Shown here: positions 9,458 to 18,484 of the stretch, piece after piece
How positions within the stretch are numbered: position 1 is the first letter of the stretch
Layout of the letters: each line of letters opens with the position of its first letter
Origin: Pseudomonadota bacterium
GTDB taxonomy: Bacteria; Bdellovibrionota; UBA1018
Length of the DNA: 64,000 nucleotides
Reading direction: 5' to 3'
Assembly (NCBI GenBank): GCA_027485695.1
Contig: JAIXQO010000003.1
Span: forward strand, 1 to 64,000
Notes under the pieces: generated by a model
Database searches by the model: none
The model's input: only the letters and a program-made list of their open reading frames with translations
Told to the model about the DNA's origin: nothing
Made by a program: the position numbers and the translations under genes

Positions 9458-10411
9458 TTATCCGTGATTGGTCGGATCAGATGGTCCGTTTTTCTCTGCC
9501 CACTTGGTCTTGAGGTGGGCGGCGATACGCTCGAGGTTCTTAAAATAGTCGAGCTGTCGCAAGCGGAACTGATTGTCCCGCGGTTCCGGGCGATTGGACA
9601 GGAGTCGGTTGACGAAACCTTCGAATGCCTGGATCGGTCCGATCATTTTGTGAGAGAACACGATTCCAATTGCGAAGGAGGCTAAGAGGAAGAAGAACTC
9701 CATAATCGCGAGACCCACGATGTAATCGCGAAGGAGTTCTTGTACGCCGATCACCACGTAACCGGATTGACTCAAGTAAACGCGCAGGTAGCTATAGGAG
9801 TAGATTCCGATCATCGAAGCATTGAGTAGCCCGAAGAAAACCAGGATCAGTGAGAACTCAATCTGGAATTTTGGCTCGATCAGGAGTTTGCGCTTGAGGT
9901 TGTAGCGGTGGAAGATCGTCTTGTAGTCCAGGATCAGCGAGACGATGACAAGCGTCGAGCCGATGAGCGCGAAGATATCGGCGAAGTTAAAAGTCGTGAC
10001 GGTCGTCGAGGACACTTTCCAGATGAAAATATCGGTGACGCGTCCATAGAGCACGCGGTCGAGGACGTTACCGAAAAACCCCGTCGAAAGCAGGATGAAG
10101 CCGTATTTCAGGCGAGGAACATCCTGGCGTCGCAGGACGAAAAAGAAAACCGCCGAGAAGAGAAACAAGAAAATAGAGATCACCGTGAAGAAGATCTGAA
10201 CGATCCATTCGTTCGCGTCGGTGAAAAGCCCGCCCATGAATGTCGTATTGAATCGGGGCAAGAGTTCGAAACTACCGCCGTAACTTGTGACCTTGCCAGA
10301 TGACACGAGTCGTTTGGAGAGCAGATCGATGATGAGACCAATCAGGAGGATGATCGGTGAGGAGAGATCGAAATTCGCCAGACTTCTTTTAAACCGGGCT
10401 TGCCATGACAT
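9458..10411 (-). CDS. lspA: Signal peptidase II fused to a HAMP-like membrane domain
   Basis: Residues 1-165 match LspA, the aspartic protease that removes the signal peptide from diacylated prolipoproteins in the inner membrane. The catalytic pair is intact: Asp118 in GNVLDRVLYG and Asp145 in FNFADIFALIG. The N-terminal IIDLLSKRLV motif and four membrane segments are in place. Normal LspA is about 160-170 residues; this protein has 317. The extra part holds two more membrane helices (about 184-206 and 228-252), then a HAMP-like segment (HKMIGPIQAFEGFVNRLL) and a charged helix. A ribosome site AGGGGG precedes the start. The peptidase call is strong; the tail's function is unknown. Confidence 0.88.
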   Translation of the reverse strand: MSWQARFKRSLANFDLSSPIILLIGLIIDLLSKRLVSSGKVTSYGGSFELLPRFNTTFMGGLFTDANEWIVQIFFTVISIFLFLFSAVFFFVLRRQDVPRLKYGFILLSTGFFGNVLDRVLYGRVTDIFIWKVSSTTVTTFNFADIFALIGSTLVIVSLILDYKTIFHRYNLKRKLLIEPKFQIEFSLILVFFGLLNASMIGIYSYSYLRVYLSQSGYVVIGVQELLRDYIVGLAIMEFFFLLASFAIGIVFSHKMIGPIQAFEGFVNRLLSNRPEPRDNQFRLRQLDYFKNLERIAAHLKTKWAEKNGPSDPTNHG

Positions 10412-10529
10412 CGCTCGCTATCCCCCTAGGACGCATTTATAAAATATTATTATTTATTTTATCTAAAGATGGATGAACCGCAAATGTCAGTGTTTTGACG
10501 GAATGGGGGCGAGGTCTCGGTGCCGCTTT

Positions 10530-11015
10530 TCAAAAGTCTTGAGTGAGTCTGATGTTCACTGAGTCCCCAGCCTGAAGCCAGCGATCGGGAGTGAATTCGA
10601 CTTTCCAATCGGGTTTCGGCTTGAGGCGGAGCTTGAGTTTCTCACCCGGGTTTGCGGGGATGACGAAGGTACCTTGATCAGAAGGCAAGATCGTCCGGAT
10701 CTCTTGTCCGTCCACACCGTGGACCGAAAAGAGGAAGTTCCGACAGAACTTGGCGTTATCGGTGGGGTCGTTCTTGAAATAAACGTGGCAACGAGCGCTG
10801 ATCACCGAGCGGGATTCACCGGACGATCCCAATGTGGCTGCGGCAGCTTGATCGGTGGGTGAGGCGGCTCGATAGGGATTATTAGAGCCGAGGTTCGTCA
10901 GAGCGGCTACTGCGGCGACAGCGGCGTCTTCTCGGGAGTTACCCTCGGGACGAGGAGTAGGCGCTGCGCAACCCAGCAGGGAGCAGATGAGCGAAATAAT
11001 GGTTAGTCTACGCAT
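10530..11015 (-). CDS. Small putative lipoprotein
   Basis: 161 residues starting MRRLTIISLICSLLGCAAP, a clear lipobox with Cys16. A low-complexity Ala/Ser/Pro linker follows to about residue 70. The C-terminal half looks like a small beta-sandwich (RCHVYFKNDPTDNAKFC with two Cys, then alternating strands to the end). No family is recognised. An AGAGGA ribosome site precedes the ATG. The upstream stretch shared with the divergent gene at 11162 is AT-rich and likely contains both promoters. Confidence 0.65.
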   Translation of the reverse strand: MRRLTIISLICSLLGCAAPTPRPEGNSREDAAVAAVAALTNLGSNNPYRAASPTDQAAAATLGSSGESRSVISARCHVYFKNDPTDNAKFCRNFLFSVHGVDGQEIRTILPSDQGTFVIPANPGEKLKLRLKPKPDWKVEFTPDRWLQAGDSVNIRLTQDF

Positions 11016-11161
11016 GGGAACGAATCCTCTGGTTCAGAACTACCATGGTTTCGCGAGTAAATGAAGGGAGCGCGGTCGAGGTTCTCGGTAGAATGAGGTT
11101 TCGATGGTTGAATTAATAAATAATTAAAGTATAAGTAAAGCTTCTCGAATTTGGAGCTACC

Positions 11162-12091
11162 ATGAAAAACCTGACCGCTGCGATTCTCTTGTTTTCAATC
11201 CCAAGTCTATCTCTAGCCAATTACGCGCCGACGACGGGTGATGCGATCATTGATGGAATCTTGAACGAAGCCGCGCTCGAGTCCAACCAGAATGAGCTCA
11301 AGAAATCCTGTGATCTCTGGCTGATCGAAAAAGGCACCAAACAGCGTAAAAACAAGATGATCTGGTCGCTCGTGAAAATTCCGCTCAGTATCGGTGCTTC
11401 GATCGGCTTAATCTATCTGGGTAAGACGAACAAGGATCTAGCGCTCTACACCTCGATTGGATCTGGAGTGGTGACTACCGGAATCAAAGCGTATACCGAG
11501 CTCAAAGATCCGTTCTTGAAACAATCCAAGAAAGATTACCTCGCCGTCCGCGATCTCGTGCTTCTGGGGCGCGTTCAAACCAAAGACCCGCATAGTCTTT
11601 CGATCATCGTAGATCGCTACCGTTCACTGCTCAACCGTGACTCGCGTCGTTTGTTCATCGACGTGAGTGCGAACGGTTTGGCCGAAGAGCTGAACTCCGC
11701 CATGACCGAGGTCAGTTACGATAAGAGTCGTTTAAGAAGTTACGACAATGCGAGCGAAAGTATGGAGCCCCTCTTGCTGCGCCAGTTCCTCCGCGCCGCG
11801 CATCTCTATGACGAGCGTGAGGCGGGTCTCTGTGTTTCCGAAGACGGAAAAACAGTCAAGTCCGAGCGGGATGCTCGCGCTTGGACGCGCCTCTTCTGGA
11901 ACTGTGGTTTTGCTTCGATTGCGTACCGGAATGTCAAGAATCCAAGTGCCGAAGTGATCGGCGCTGAATTCAATTCTCCAGATGTCGGTCAGTGTGCCGT
12001 CAGCCTCCTCAAGAATCAGTCGCTTGCTCAAACCTTAGAAAATAGCAAAACTGCGACTCAGTCTGCGGATGCGCCCTCAGCTAGCCACTGA
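11162..12091 (+). CDS. Exported protein of unknown function
   Basis: 309 residues with signal peptide MKNLTAAILLFSIPSLSLA. Two hydrophobic segments (about residues 67-84 and 93-110: IPLSIGASIGLIYLG and LALYTSIGSGVVTTG) are separated by a short polar turn and could form a hairpin in the membrane. The rest is mostly helical, with Cys residues at LFWNCGF and VGQCAV. GGAG stands eight bases before the ATG. The architecture (signal, helical part, glycine-rich hydrophobic hairpin) recalls the exported proteins at 18485-20050 and 38284, but I see no clear sequence match. The 3' end overlaps the convergent TldE-like gene by 15 bases. Confidence 0.6.
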   Translation: MKNLTAAILLFSIPSLSLANYAPTTGDAIIDGILNEAALESNQNELKKSCDLWLIEKGTKQRKNKMIWSLVKIPLSIGASIGLIYLGKTNKDLALYTSIGSGVVTTGIKAYTELKDPFLKQSKKDYLAVRDLVLLGRVQTKDPHSLSIIVDRYRSLLNRDSRRLFIDVSANGLAEELNSAMTEVSYDKSRLRSYDNASESMEPLLLRQFLRAAHLYDEREAGLCVSEDGKTVKSERDARAWTRLFWNCGFASIAYRNVKNPSAEVIGAEFNSPDVGQCAVSLLKNQSLAQTLENSKTATQSADAPSASH

Positions 12092-13420
12092 GACTTGTGA
12101 GATCAGCGCGTAATCAGGCCCGTAGTAGCCGTGCGCGCTTCCGTAATCGACGAACATTTTCTTCACGGCTTGGTTGGAAAGGTACGCTTCTTTGAAGTTC
12201 TCGAAGAGCGAACCTGACATCGAGCCGCCTTTGATCGTGCGTTTTTTACCCGTTTTGCGATCATGAAGGGTCGCGAGGCGAATCTCCGAACTGAAGGTCG
12301 CAGTATTGAGATCCACGAAGAGCCCGGAGAACTGGAGGATCTCCAGTACCTGGTCCTGCGAGGCGATCAGCTCATCGCGGCTCTTGCTACCCGTTTCAAT
12401 GACCCAGGTGCCGTTCGACGTCGTCGCGTAGCGGCCCAGATGGCTCGCATGTTGGTGATCGAGCGAGGTCTCGACGACTTGGTTGTTCTTCACGAGATCC
12501 ATCGGACGTTGAAGGAGCCCCTCGTCCGAGAGCGTCGTCGTTCCGGCCGCGTAATCCAGCGTAGGGTCCAGACGAATGGTGAGGAGATCACCGCGAGCAT
12601 CAGGAATGAATGAGTCGCCTTTTTTCTTGTGAGGGAGCGATAGGTATTCCATTCGTCCCGAAAGCTGCGGCAGCGTTTGCGAAAAAATAGACGTCAACAC
12701 ATCGGAGTCGAGCAAAACCCAGTAGTCGCCCGCGAGTGGTTTTTCCGTATCGAGCGTGAGTTTGGCGCGCTCGGAACATTCATCAAAAAGTTGCTCGATC
12801 CCGAGTCCGTCCGCATCCACCGACCAGGTGGTCGAGAGGTACTCGTCCGCGCGTTTACCGTCCGAAAAAGAAAACGCCGCTTCTAGGTAGGCGCGGGTGT
12901 TTTTACTGCGGTGAGTGAGACCGCTCGATAAATGGAGTTCTCGTTCATGAACCGACAAGAAGAGTTCAGACGAGTGAAATGGCGTCGACCGTTGCTTCAT
13001 CGCCTGAGCGGTCACTTGCTCCGTGACTCGGTCCAAAGTTCCCTTGAGATCCTCGACCATGCTCGGGTCGAATGATTTTCGTTCAGGAAGCGACGAAGGA
13101 ATCTCCGTGGGTAGTGTCCAACGTTGATGGTCCGTTTGCTGGGCGGCAGCGATCGCCGAAGAGAGCTGAATATCGAGAGGCGCCCCTCGATGCAGACGTT
13201 TCGTGATTTCGCCTTGGCGCCCCGGTTTACCGTTATCCACGAAAATGCGGAGATCGAGGGTCTGCGCGCGTACTTCGCGGTCTTGGTCGGTGGCGAACGC
13301 TTTTTGGTCCTTCATGAAATAGCGTTCGAAACGGTGCGTGTTTTCTTCGTTCAAAACCCAGCCGAGGATTTCGGTTTGAGATTTGAGCTTGGCTTTGAGG
13401 TCTGAGATTTCCCAGTTCAT
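12077..13420 (-). CDS. TldE/PmbA-like metallopeptidase-related protein
   Basis: 447 residues that look like the non-metal partner of the TldD/TldE heterodimer: it lacks HExxxH but ends with the family's GSMSGSLFENFKEAYL segment. In E. coli TldD/E is a zinc protease that digests unfolded peptides and takes part in microcin B17 and CcdA processing. I chose the ATG at 13420, seven bases after AAGGAAG, rather than an in-frame extension into tldD. The gene lies 13 bases downstream of the tldD-like gene, so the two are co-transcribed and probably form one complex. Sequence identity to PmbA looks low, so the partner role rests largely on context. Confidence 0.75.
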   Translation of the reverse strand: MNWEISDLKAKLKSQTEILGWVLNEENTHRFERYFMKDQKAFATDQDREVRAQTLDLRIFVDNGKPGRQGEITKRLHRGAPLDIQLSSAIAAAQQTDHQRWTLPTEIPSSLPERKSFDPSMVEDLKGTLDRVTEQVTAQAMKQRSTPFHSSELFLSVHERELHLSSGLTHRSKNTRAYLEAAFSFSDGKRADEYLSTTWSVDADGLGIEQLFDECSERAKLTLDTEKPLAGDYWVLLDSDVLTSIFSQTLPQLSGRMEYLSLPHKKKGDSFIPDARGDLLTIRLDPTLDYAAGTTTLSDEGLLQRPMDLVKNNQVVETSLDHQHASHLGRYATTSNGTWVIETGSKSRDELIASQDQVLEILQFSGLFVDLNTATFSSEIRLATLHDRKTGKKRTIKGGSMSGSLFENFKEAYLSNQAVKKMFVDYGSAHGYYGPDYALISQVSVAS

Positions 13421-13433
13421 CGGTTTTCTTCCT

Positions 13434-15005
13434 TCATCCGAGGAGTACGTCACGCATGTACATGTAAGGGCCGCCGCAACCGGCGTGCACGATTTCTTTG
13501 TGGTATTTGCCGCAACCGCCAGCATCGTTGAACGGATGCTCAACGGCGTCCGGAGTTTTCGAGTCGGCTTCGATCTTGGATTTATCGACGATCGAGGCGA
13601 GGACATCAGGAACGTAACCGGTCATTTGTAGATGTCCGCCGGACGGCCCTTTGAAGACGCGCCCCGTACGTTTGCCGTTTTTCACTTCCTCTAAGAATTG
13701 AATGCCGACTTGGATACCCATGCCTTTTGGGTCTTCCATGCCGCCGGCTGGGTGGAGGGCGATGTAGCCATCTCCCATCATGGCCATCAGATCATCGAGC
13801 GTTTTAGTTCCGGCACTGAAATACGTATTCGTCTGGCGGGTATAGACCCCATGAGCCCAGCTCTCGCGTTTGCCATTGGCCGAGCGAGGAACGCCCAAGC
13901 GGAGTGCCGAGGTGAGGTTCGTCATCGGAGAGCGAAGCACACCTTGATCGAGCAGGACTTGTTTCTGCGAGATCCAACCCTCTTCGTCGAAGAAGTAGCT
14001 GCCCCAGGCAGCGATTTTCTCCTCGCCGTTTTTGTAGATCGCCGGATTATTGAGGATCGTGGCGTGCTCGTTGCCGACCTTCTCGCCGGAGTGAAACAGG
14101 TCCCAAGCCATCGAGCGTCCGCGTGCGCAGGTATCGCCTTCTTGTGAGTGACCGAACGCTTCGTGAGCCAGAACGCCTGAGAGAGTCGGGCCCAAGATCA
14201 CCGGGTATCGGCCTGGAGCCAGGGGGAGTGCGTTTTTGACGCCTTTGAGTTCTTTGAGCATCGAGAGAAGTTTTGCGTCGGTGAGTTCGATGCCTTCTTC
14301 GCCGCCCATGCCGCCAATGCGTTCCGCAGAACGCTCGGATCCCGACATTAGTACCACTGTGCGTGCGATGCGGATCAGGGACTGGGAGAGATTGGATTCG
14401 CCGTCGACGAAAATGGATTCTTCGGTTGAAACCGTGTCGCGGACGAGGACGAAACTGAGTTCGCCATTTTCCAGGCCCGCCTGTGGCGCGAGTTCTTGAG
14501 CGCGAGACAGGAGAGATTTGAGGTGGGCGATGCGGGTTTCGGTAGAGATCTCACGCGGATCTTTTTCAAAGGCGATGCCGAAATGAACAGGTGTTTTGGC
14601 TTGCACGTTCGCAGGAATCTGGGAGCGGATTTCCGGATCGAGTTCCATGCTCAAGCGCTCTTGCCAGGTCGGAGCGGAGTATGGACGTTTCTGTGCCGCC
14701 GCATCGGGCTTCGAGTCTCGGACTCGTTTCACGAGTCGTTCGGCTTCGCGCTGGAGTGATGCGCGATCCAGTTGATCGGACGCTTGTTCGAAAAGCGAGT
14801 AGCCGTCGTAAACCCGAAGGACGACTCCCGTCGAAAAAGAATCAGAAATCTGCGTTTGGCGGAGGTTCGCCGAAAAGTTCAATCCCGACTTTTTTTCTAG
14901 ATAAATCGAAACATACCAATCAGGATTTGCTTGTAAGGTCCCCAAGAGGTCAGGGAGCGATGCTCTCAAGTTCTGAAGATCTGGGCTGAGTTGCGCTCGG
15001 TTCAT
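13434..15005 (-). CDS. TldD-like zinc metalloprotease subunit
   Basis: 523 residues from the ATG at 15005. The zinc site HEAFGH (residues 281-286) followed by SQEGD is the TldD family signature, HExxxH with downstream ligands. The strand pattern GRYPVILGPTLSGVLAHE and the C-terminal GPSGGHLQMTGYVPDVLA and GGCGKYHKEIVHAGCGG segments also fit. The CGKYHK...HAGCGG end is typical of TldD-like proteins in delta-type proteobacteria and archaea. A longer frame upstream would run into the divergent ampG gene and is unlikely. Together with the next gene it would form a TldD/E-type peptidase complex in the cytosol. Confidence 0.85.
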   Translation of the reverse strand: MNRAQLSPDLQNLRASLPDLLGTLQANPDWYVSIYLEKKSGLNFSANLRQTQISDSFSTGVVLRVYDGYSLFEQASDQLDRASLQREAERLVKRVRDSKPDAAAQKRPYSAPTWQERLSMELDPEIRSQIPANVQAKTPVHFGIAFEKDPREISTETRIAHLKSLLSRAQELAPQAGLENGELSFVLVRDTVSTEESIFVDGESNLSQSLIRIARTVVLMSGSERSAERIGGMGGEEGIELTDAKLLSMLKELKGVKNALPLAPGRYPVILGPTLSGVLAHEAFGHSQEGDTCARGRSMAWDLFHSGEKVGNEHATILNNPAIYKNGEEKIAAWGSYFFDEEGWISQKQVLLDQGVLRSPMTNLTSALRLGVPRSANGKRESWAHGVYTRQTNTYFSAGTKTLDDLMAMMGDGYIALHPAGGMEDPKGMGIQVGIQFLEEVKNGKRTGRVFKGPSGGHLQMTGYVPDVLASIVDKSKIEADSKTPDAVEHPFNDAGGCGKYHKEIVHAGCGGPYMYMRDVLLG

Positions 15006-15051
15006 GCGGTACTTCCTCCGGAAAACGATCGTATCCAAGGAACCACGCCTG

Positions 15052-16392
15052 ATGAAATCATTTCTGCACGTTTTTGCCAGTTTTCGTATGTTTTCCGTGC
15101 TGCTTTTTGGGTTTTCCTGCGGAATTCCGCTTGCCCTCGTCAAGAGCACGCTCCAAGCGTGGATGGCCGCCGAAAAAGTCGATATCACGACGATCGGTTT
15201 ATTTTCCTTGGTGAGCTTCCCTTACAGCTGGAAATTCATTTGGGCGCCTTTTTTAGACCGCTACTTTCCGAAGGCGCTCGGTCGCCGCCGAAGCTGGATG
15301 CTGGTCTTTCAGGTCCTCTTGGTTTTCGGCATCGCCGCGATGGCATTTGTTCAACCGGCTCAGAGTCCGCTCGTGATGGCGGCGATTGCGACGACGGTAG
15401 CGTTTTTTAGCGCGTCACAAGATATCGTCGTGGACGCGTTTCGTACCGAAGCTTTGACGCGGGACGAATACGGCGCCGGTTCTGGCGTTTACGTCATGGG
15501 TTACCGGATTGCGATGCTGACCTCCGGGGCACTCGCGCTCTTTATGGCCGACCATATGAGTTGGCAATCGGTTTACCTCGTGATGGCCGCGACCATGGGC
15601 GTGGGTATTCTTGGAACGCTCACGGCCAAAGAGCCCGAAGGTGCGAAACCACCCAAGTCGTTGAAAGACGCCGTCGTGCTCCCGCTCCTCGAATTCGTTG
15701 CACGTCCAGGCGCATTCGAAGTCCTCGCGTTCATCACCCTCTACAAACTCGATGTCGCAATGGCCATGGCACTGAACACGGCGTTCGTGCTTGAGATCGG
15801 ATTTTCTAAAACAGATATCGCTGCCGTGACCAAAGGTTTCGGTCTCATCGCAACCATCGTCGGCACGCTCGTCGGTGGTGCGCTGATGCCGAAACTCGGG
15901 ATGCGCAAGTCGCTCTGGATTTTTGGGATTCTCCAAGGAGTGACGAGTTTGCTTTTCTGCTGGTTAGAGATCGTCGTTCATCAAGGCGGCATGAACTTAG
16001 GCGGATTGATTTCCAACTATTCGGCGCTCGTGATTTCGATTGCGGGTGAGAACTTAACGGGCGGCATGGGTACCGCGGTCTATGCCGCGTTCTTTATGTC
16101 GCTTTGTAATAAGAACTACACCGCGACTCAGTATGCTCTGTTGACGAGTCTCATGGCATTCACTCGCGACGTAATGACGGCGCCATCGGGCTATTTGCAA
16201 AAAGCGGTTGGGTGGCAGAACTATTTCGTGATCTCTGCGCTCCTGATGATTCCCGGACTTTTGCTGCTACTTCGTTACTCACAGTGGCGGCTTGAGGGTG
16301 AAGCGAATTGGGTCGCGAAATTTCCGAAGCTACACAATATCTTGGCTGCGAACCGAGTGCCTCAGACGGCTGCTCCAGTAACGAGTGCATGA
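15052..16392 (+). CDS. ampG: AmpG-type muropeptide permease (MFS)
   Basis: 446 residues with about 12 membrane segments. The N-terminal FSCGIPLALVKSTLQAWM, WAPFLDRYFPKALGRRRSW and the loop SQDIVVDAFRTEALTRDE are hallmarks of AmpG, which imports GlcNAc-anhydroMurNAc peptides during peptidoglycan recycling; the related PAT-family acetyl-CoA transporters share some of them. I chose the ATG at 15052, which has AAGGAA nine bases upstream, over an in-frame ATG at 15004 that would overlap the divergent tldD start. The stop overlaps the next gene (ATGA), so the two tandem genes downstream are co-translated with it. Confidence 0.88.
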   Translation: MKSFLHVFASFRMFSVLLFGFSCGIPLALVKSTLQAWMAAEKVDITTIGLFSLVSFPYSWKFIWAPFLDRYFPKALGRRRSWMLVFQVLLVFGIAAMAFVQPAQSPLVMAAIATTVAFFSASQDIVVDAFRTEALTRDEYGAGSGVYVMGYRIAMLTSGALALFMADHMSWQSVYLVMAATMGVGILGTLTAKEPEGAKPPKSLKDAVVLPLLEFVARPGAFEVLAFITLYKLDVAMAMALNTAFVLEIGFSKTDIAAVTKGFGLIATIVGTLVGGALMPKLGMRKSLWIFGILQGVTSLLFCWLEIVVHQGGMNLGGLISNYSALVISIAGENLTGGMGTAVYAAFFMSLCNKNYTATQYALLTSLMAFTRDVMTAPSGYLQKAVGWQNYFVISALLMIPGLLLLLRYSQWRLEGEANWVAKFPKLHNILAANRVPQTAAPVTSA

Positions 16393-17408
16393 GCGACGCC
16401 GCGAGACTTCGGCAGTTGATAGATGCGGTTCCCACTCTCTCCAATTCCGATTTCGTCGAGAGTCGAGACGGAGTCGATGAGTCCATTCGTTTCATCCAGT
16501 CGGCACAGGCGCAAGACTGGTTGGAAAAACACCCGTACTGGCCAAAATGGAGTGCGATTTGGTGGCAACTCCAGTTGTTGCGTGAACTGGGGTTTGAGTC
16601 TCTGGTTCCTCGATCAGTGGTTGAAGCATTCGCAAAATCCGTGAAAAGCACCTTTAGAGACGCTTTTTTTGAATCAGAAGCGCCAGCCGATATTGTGGGT
16701 GATTACGGACAATCGCTCCCATGTCCCTGCCAGCTGGGGAATTTGTGTCTCGTGCTTCGGGCCTATGGAGTGGACGTTGACCAGACTTTGCCTTGGGCGA
16801 GGAATTGGTTCGTTCGCTATCAAATGTCAGATGGTGGCATGAGCTGTGATGAAGCAGCCTATCAAGCTTCTCCCCAGGCGAGTTCCATGGTCGGAGTGAT
16901 TTCTTGTTTTGAGGCGATGCTGGGTTGGGAACCCTCTCAATTGAACGACGATCAGGCACAGTTCATCGAACGAGCAGCGAATCACCTGGTTCAGCGAAGA
17001 TTGGTCAAAGCGTCTACCGCTCCGGCAAATGCGTCAGAAATCGCCGACGAAGCGGATTGGAAACAAGCCGCGTTTCCACGGTTTTATTTTTACGACGTTT
17101 TGCGTGGACTGACGGCTCTGGTCGAATACGCCAAACGATACAATCGCCCCATTCCGGTTGAGGCTGTTTTGCCGGCAGTGGAATCCCTCGTCCAAAGATT
17201 TCCCGATGGGAGAATTCAAATCGAGCGCCAATCCTACGAAGGCTGCCGAACGCTCATGATGGAAGCAGATTGGGAGCGGGCGGATGCGATTTTCCATCCA
17301 CTGCTGAATCGAGTGAGTCAAATTGGACGAATTTCTCCATCGCTCACTCGTGAGTGGGCAAGGGTGCGAGGAGATCTCCAAACACTATTCTCCCTGACTC
17401 ACGTATGA
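16389..17408 (+). CDS. Unknown protein, first of a tandem paralogue pair
   Basis: 339 residues, cytosolic by lack of a signal. The start ATG overlaps the ampG stop. Shared with the next gene are KHPYWPKW, the Cys cluster PCPCQLGNLCL and WFVRYQMSDGGMSC. The QMSDGGM stretch recalls the QxxDGGW repeats of terpene-cyclase/prenyltransferase alpha-toroid proteins, and the mainly helical composition would fit, but the similarity is too short for a family call. Clustered Cys (CPC...C, GMSC) might bind a metal. Its coupling to a muropeptide permease hints at cell-wall or envelope work; that is inference. Confidence 0.7.
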   Translation: MSDAARLRQLIDAVPTLSNSDFVESRDGVDESIRFIQSAQAQDWLEKHPYWPKWSAIWWQLQLLRELGFESLVPRSVVEAFAKSVKSTFRDAFFESEAPADIVGDYGQSLPCPCQLGNLCLVLRAYGVDVDQTLPWARNWFVRYQMSDGGMSCDEAAYQASPQASSMVGVISCFEAMLGWEPSQLNDDQAQFIERAANHLVQRRLVKASTAPANASEIADEADWKQAAFPRFYFYDVLRGLTALVEYAKRYNRPIPVEAVLPAVESLVQRFPDGRIQIERQSYEGCRTLMMEADWERADAIFHPLLNRVSQIGRISPSLTREWARVRGDLQTLFSLTHV

Positions 17409-18427
17409 CGAATCTTGAGCAACTTCATCGTTTGTTGGGTTCCGTTCCGGAGCTTCCGATTTCTGAGTTTATCGAGAGCGACGAAGGCGTCGCAGAATCG
17501 ATTCAGTTTCTGGAGTCGCCTCTCGCGCAAGAATGGTTGAGTCAGCACCCCTACTGGCCCAAGTGGCACGGAGTATGGTGGCGACTACTCACGCTGTCGG
17601 AGCTGGGTTTTCAAGATCGAGTGCCTCGTGCGGCAGTAGAGGCATTGGCTCGGAGTGCACAACGAGCTTATGAAGATGGATTTTTCGAAGCCGAAATCTC
17701 GAGAAGAGTCGGAGGGCTCCATCGTCACGCTCGCCCCTGTCCTTGTCAGTTGGGGAATCTCTGCCTCATTTTGCAGTGCTATGGAGTCGATATTGATCAA
17801 TACCTACCTTGGGCGCGCTCGTGGTTCATTCGGTATCAGATGTCCGATGGTGGAATGAGTTGCGCTGAGAAGGCCTATGAAGCGACTCCGCATGCAAGCT
17901 CCATGGTTGGAATGATCGCGGGGCTTGAGGCATTAATTGATTGGAAAGGGGGGGCGAGGTCCGACGATGAAATTCAGTTCATCGAGCGTGCGGCCAAACT
18001 CATGATCATGCGTCAGTTGGTTCGCGCGACGGACGCCCCTGCGAATCCCGAAGAAAAGCTCGACGAACTCGATTGGCAGCAGACCGCGTTTCCTCGGTTC
18101 TATTTCTACGATGTGCAACGCGGTCTCAAGGTATTGATGAAGTACCTCGAGAGGTTTCAAGGCGCAATTCCAGCCCAAGCATTGTTTCCCGCAGTTGAGG
18201 CAATGGTCCGGAGATTTCCAGATGGTCGCGTTCGCGTCGAGCGGAGATTTTTCGAAGACGTCGACACTTGGTGGACAGTTGGCGAATGGAAACGGGGAGG
18301 CGTGGAGCTCTTCCCGCTACTTGAGCGGGTAAGCCAAGTAGGGAGAGTCTCTCCTGCGTTGACTCAAGAATGGCACAAGATCCAAAGAAGTTTAAAAGAG
18401 TACTTATCAGAAGGGCGGATCTACTAA
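17405..18427 (+). CDS. Unknown protein, second of a tandem paralogue pair
   Basis: 340 residues, clearly a duplicate of the preceding gene along its whole length: QHPYWPKW, RPCPCQLGNLCL, LPWARSWFIRYQMSDGG, MSCAEKAYEATPHASSMVG and AFPRFYFYDVQRG all align. The ATG overlaps the previous stop, continuing the ampG operon. The pair has diverged to perhaps half identity by eye, so the duplication is old and both copies are presumably kept for different roles or as a heterodimer. A terminator follows directly. Confidence 0.7.
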   Translation: MTNLEQLHRLLGSVPELPISEFIESDEGVAESIQFLESPLAQEWLSQHPYWPKWHGVWWRLLTLSELGFQDRVPRAAVEALARSAQRAYEDGFFEAEISRRVGGLHRHARPCPCQLGNLCLILQCYGVDIDQYLPWARSWFIRYQMSDGGMSCAEKAYEATPHASSMVGMIAGLEALIDWKGGARSDDEIQFIERAAKLMIMRQLVRATDAPANPEEKLDELDWQQTAFPRFYFYDVQRGLKVLMKYLERFQGAIPAQALFPAVEAMVRRFPDGRVRVERRFFEDVDTWWTVGEWKRGGVELFPLLERVSQVGRVSPALTQEWHKIQRSLKEYLSEGRIY

Positions 18428-18431
18428 ATCT

Positions 18432-18473
18432 GGCTAGGAATCCGTCCGATGGAATTTCCTAGCCCTACTTTTT
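18432..18473 (+). terminator. Rho-independent terminator after the ampG operon
   Basis: Stem GGCTAGGAA (18432-18440) with TTCCTAGCC (18456-18464), nine pairs, followed by CTACTTTTT. It closes the plus-strand operon and sits just beyond the 3' end of the convergent gene at 18485. Confidence 0.85.
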
Positions 18474-18484
18474 GGAGAAAAACC

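Noticed and set aside
13421..13606. Upstream extension of the TldE-like gene
   Set aside because: It would overlap the 3' end of the tldD-like gene in another frame; the ATG at 13420 has AAGGAAG and fits the family start.
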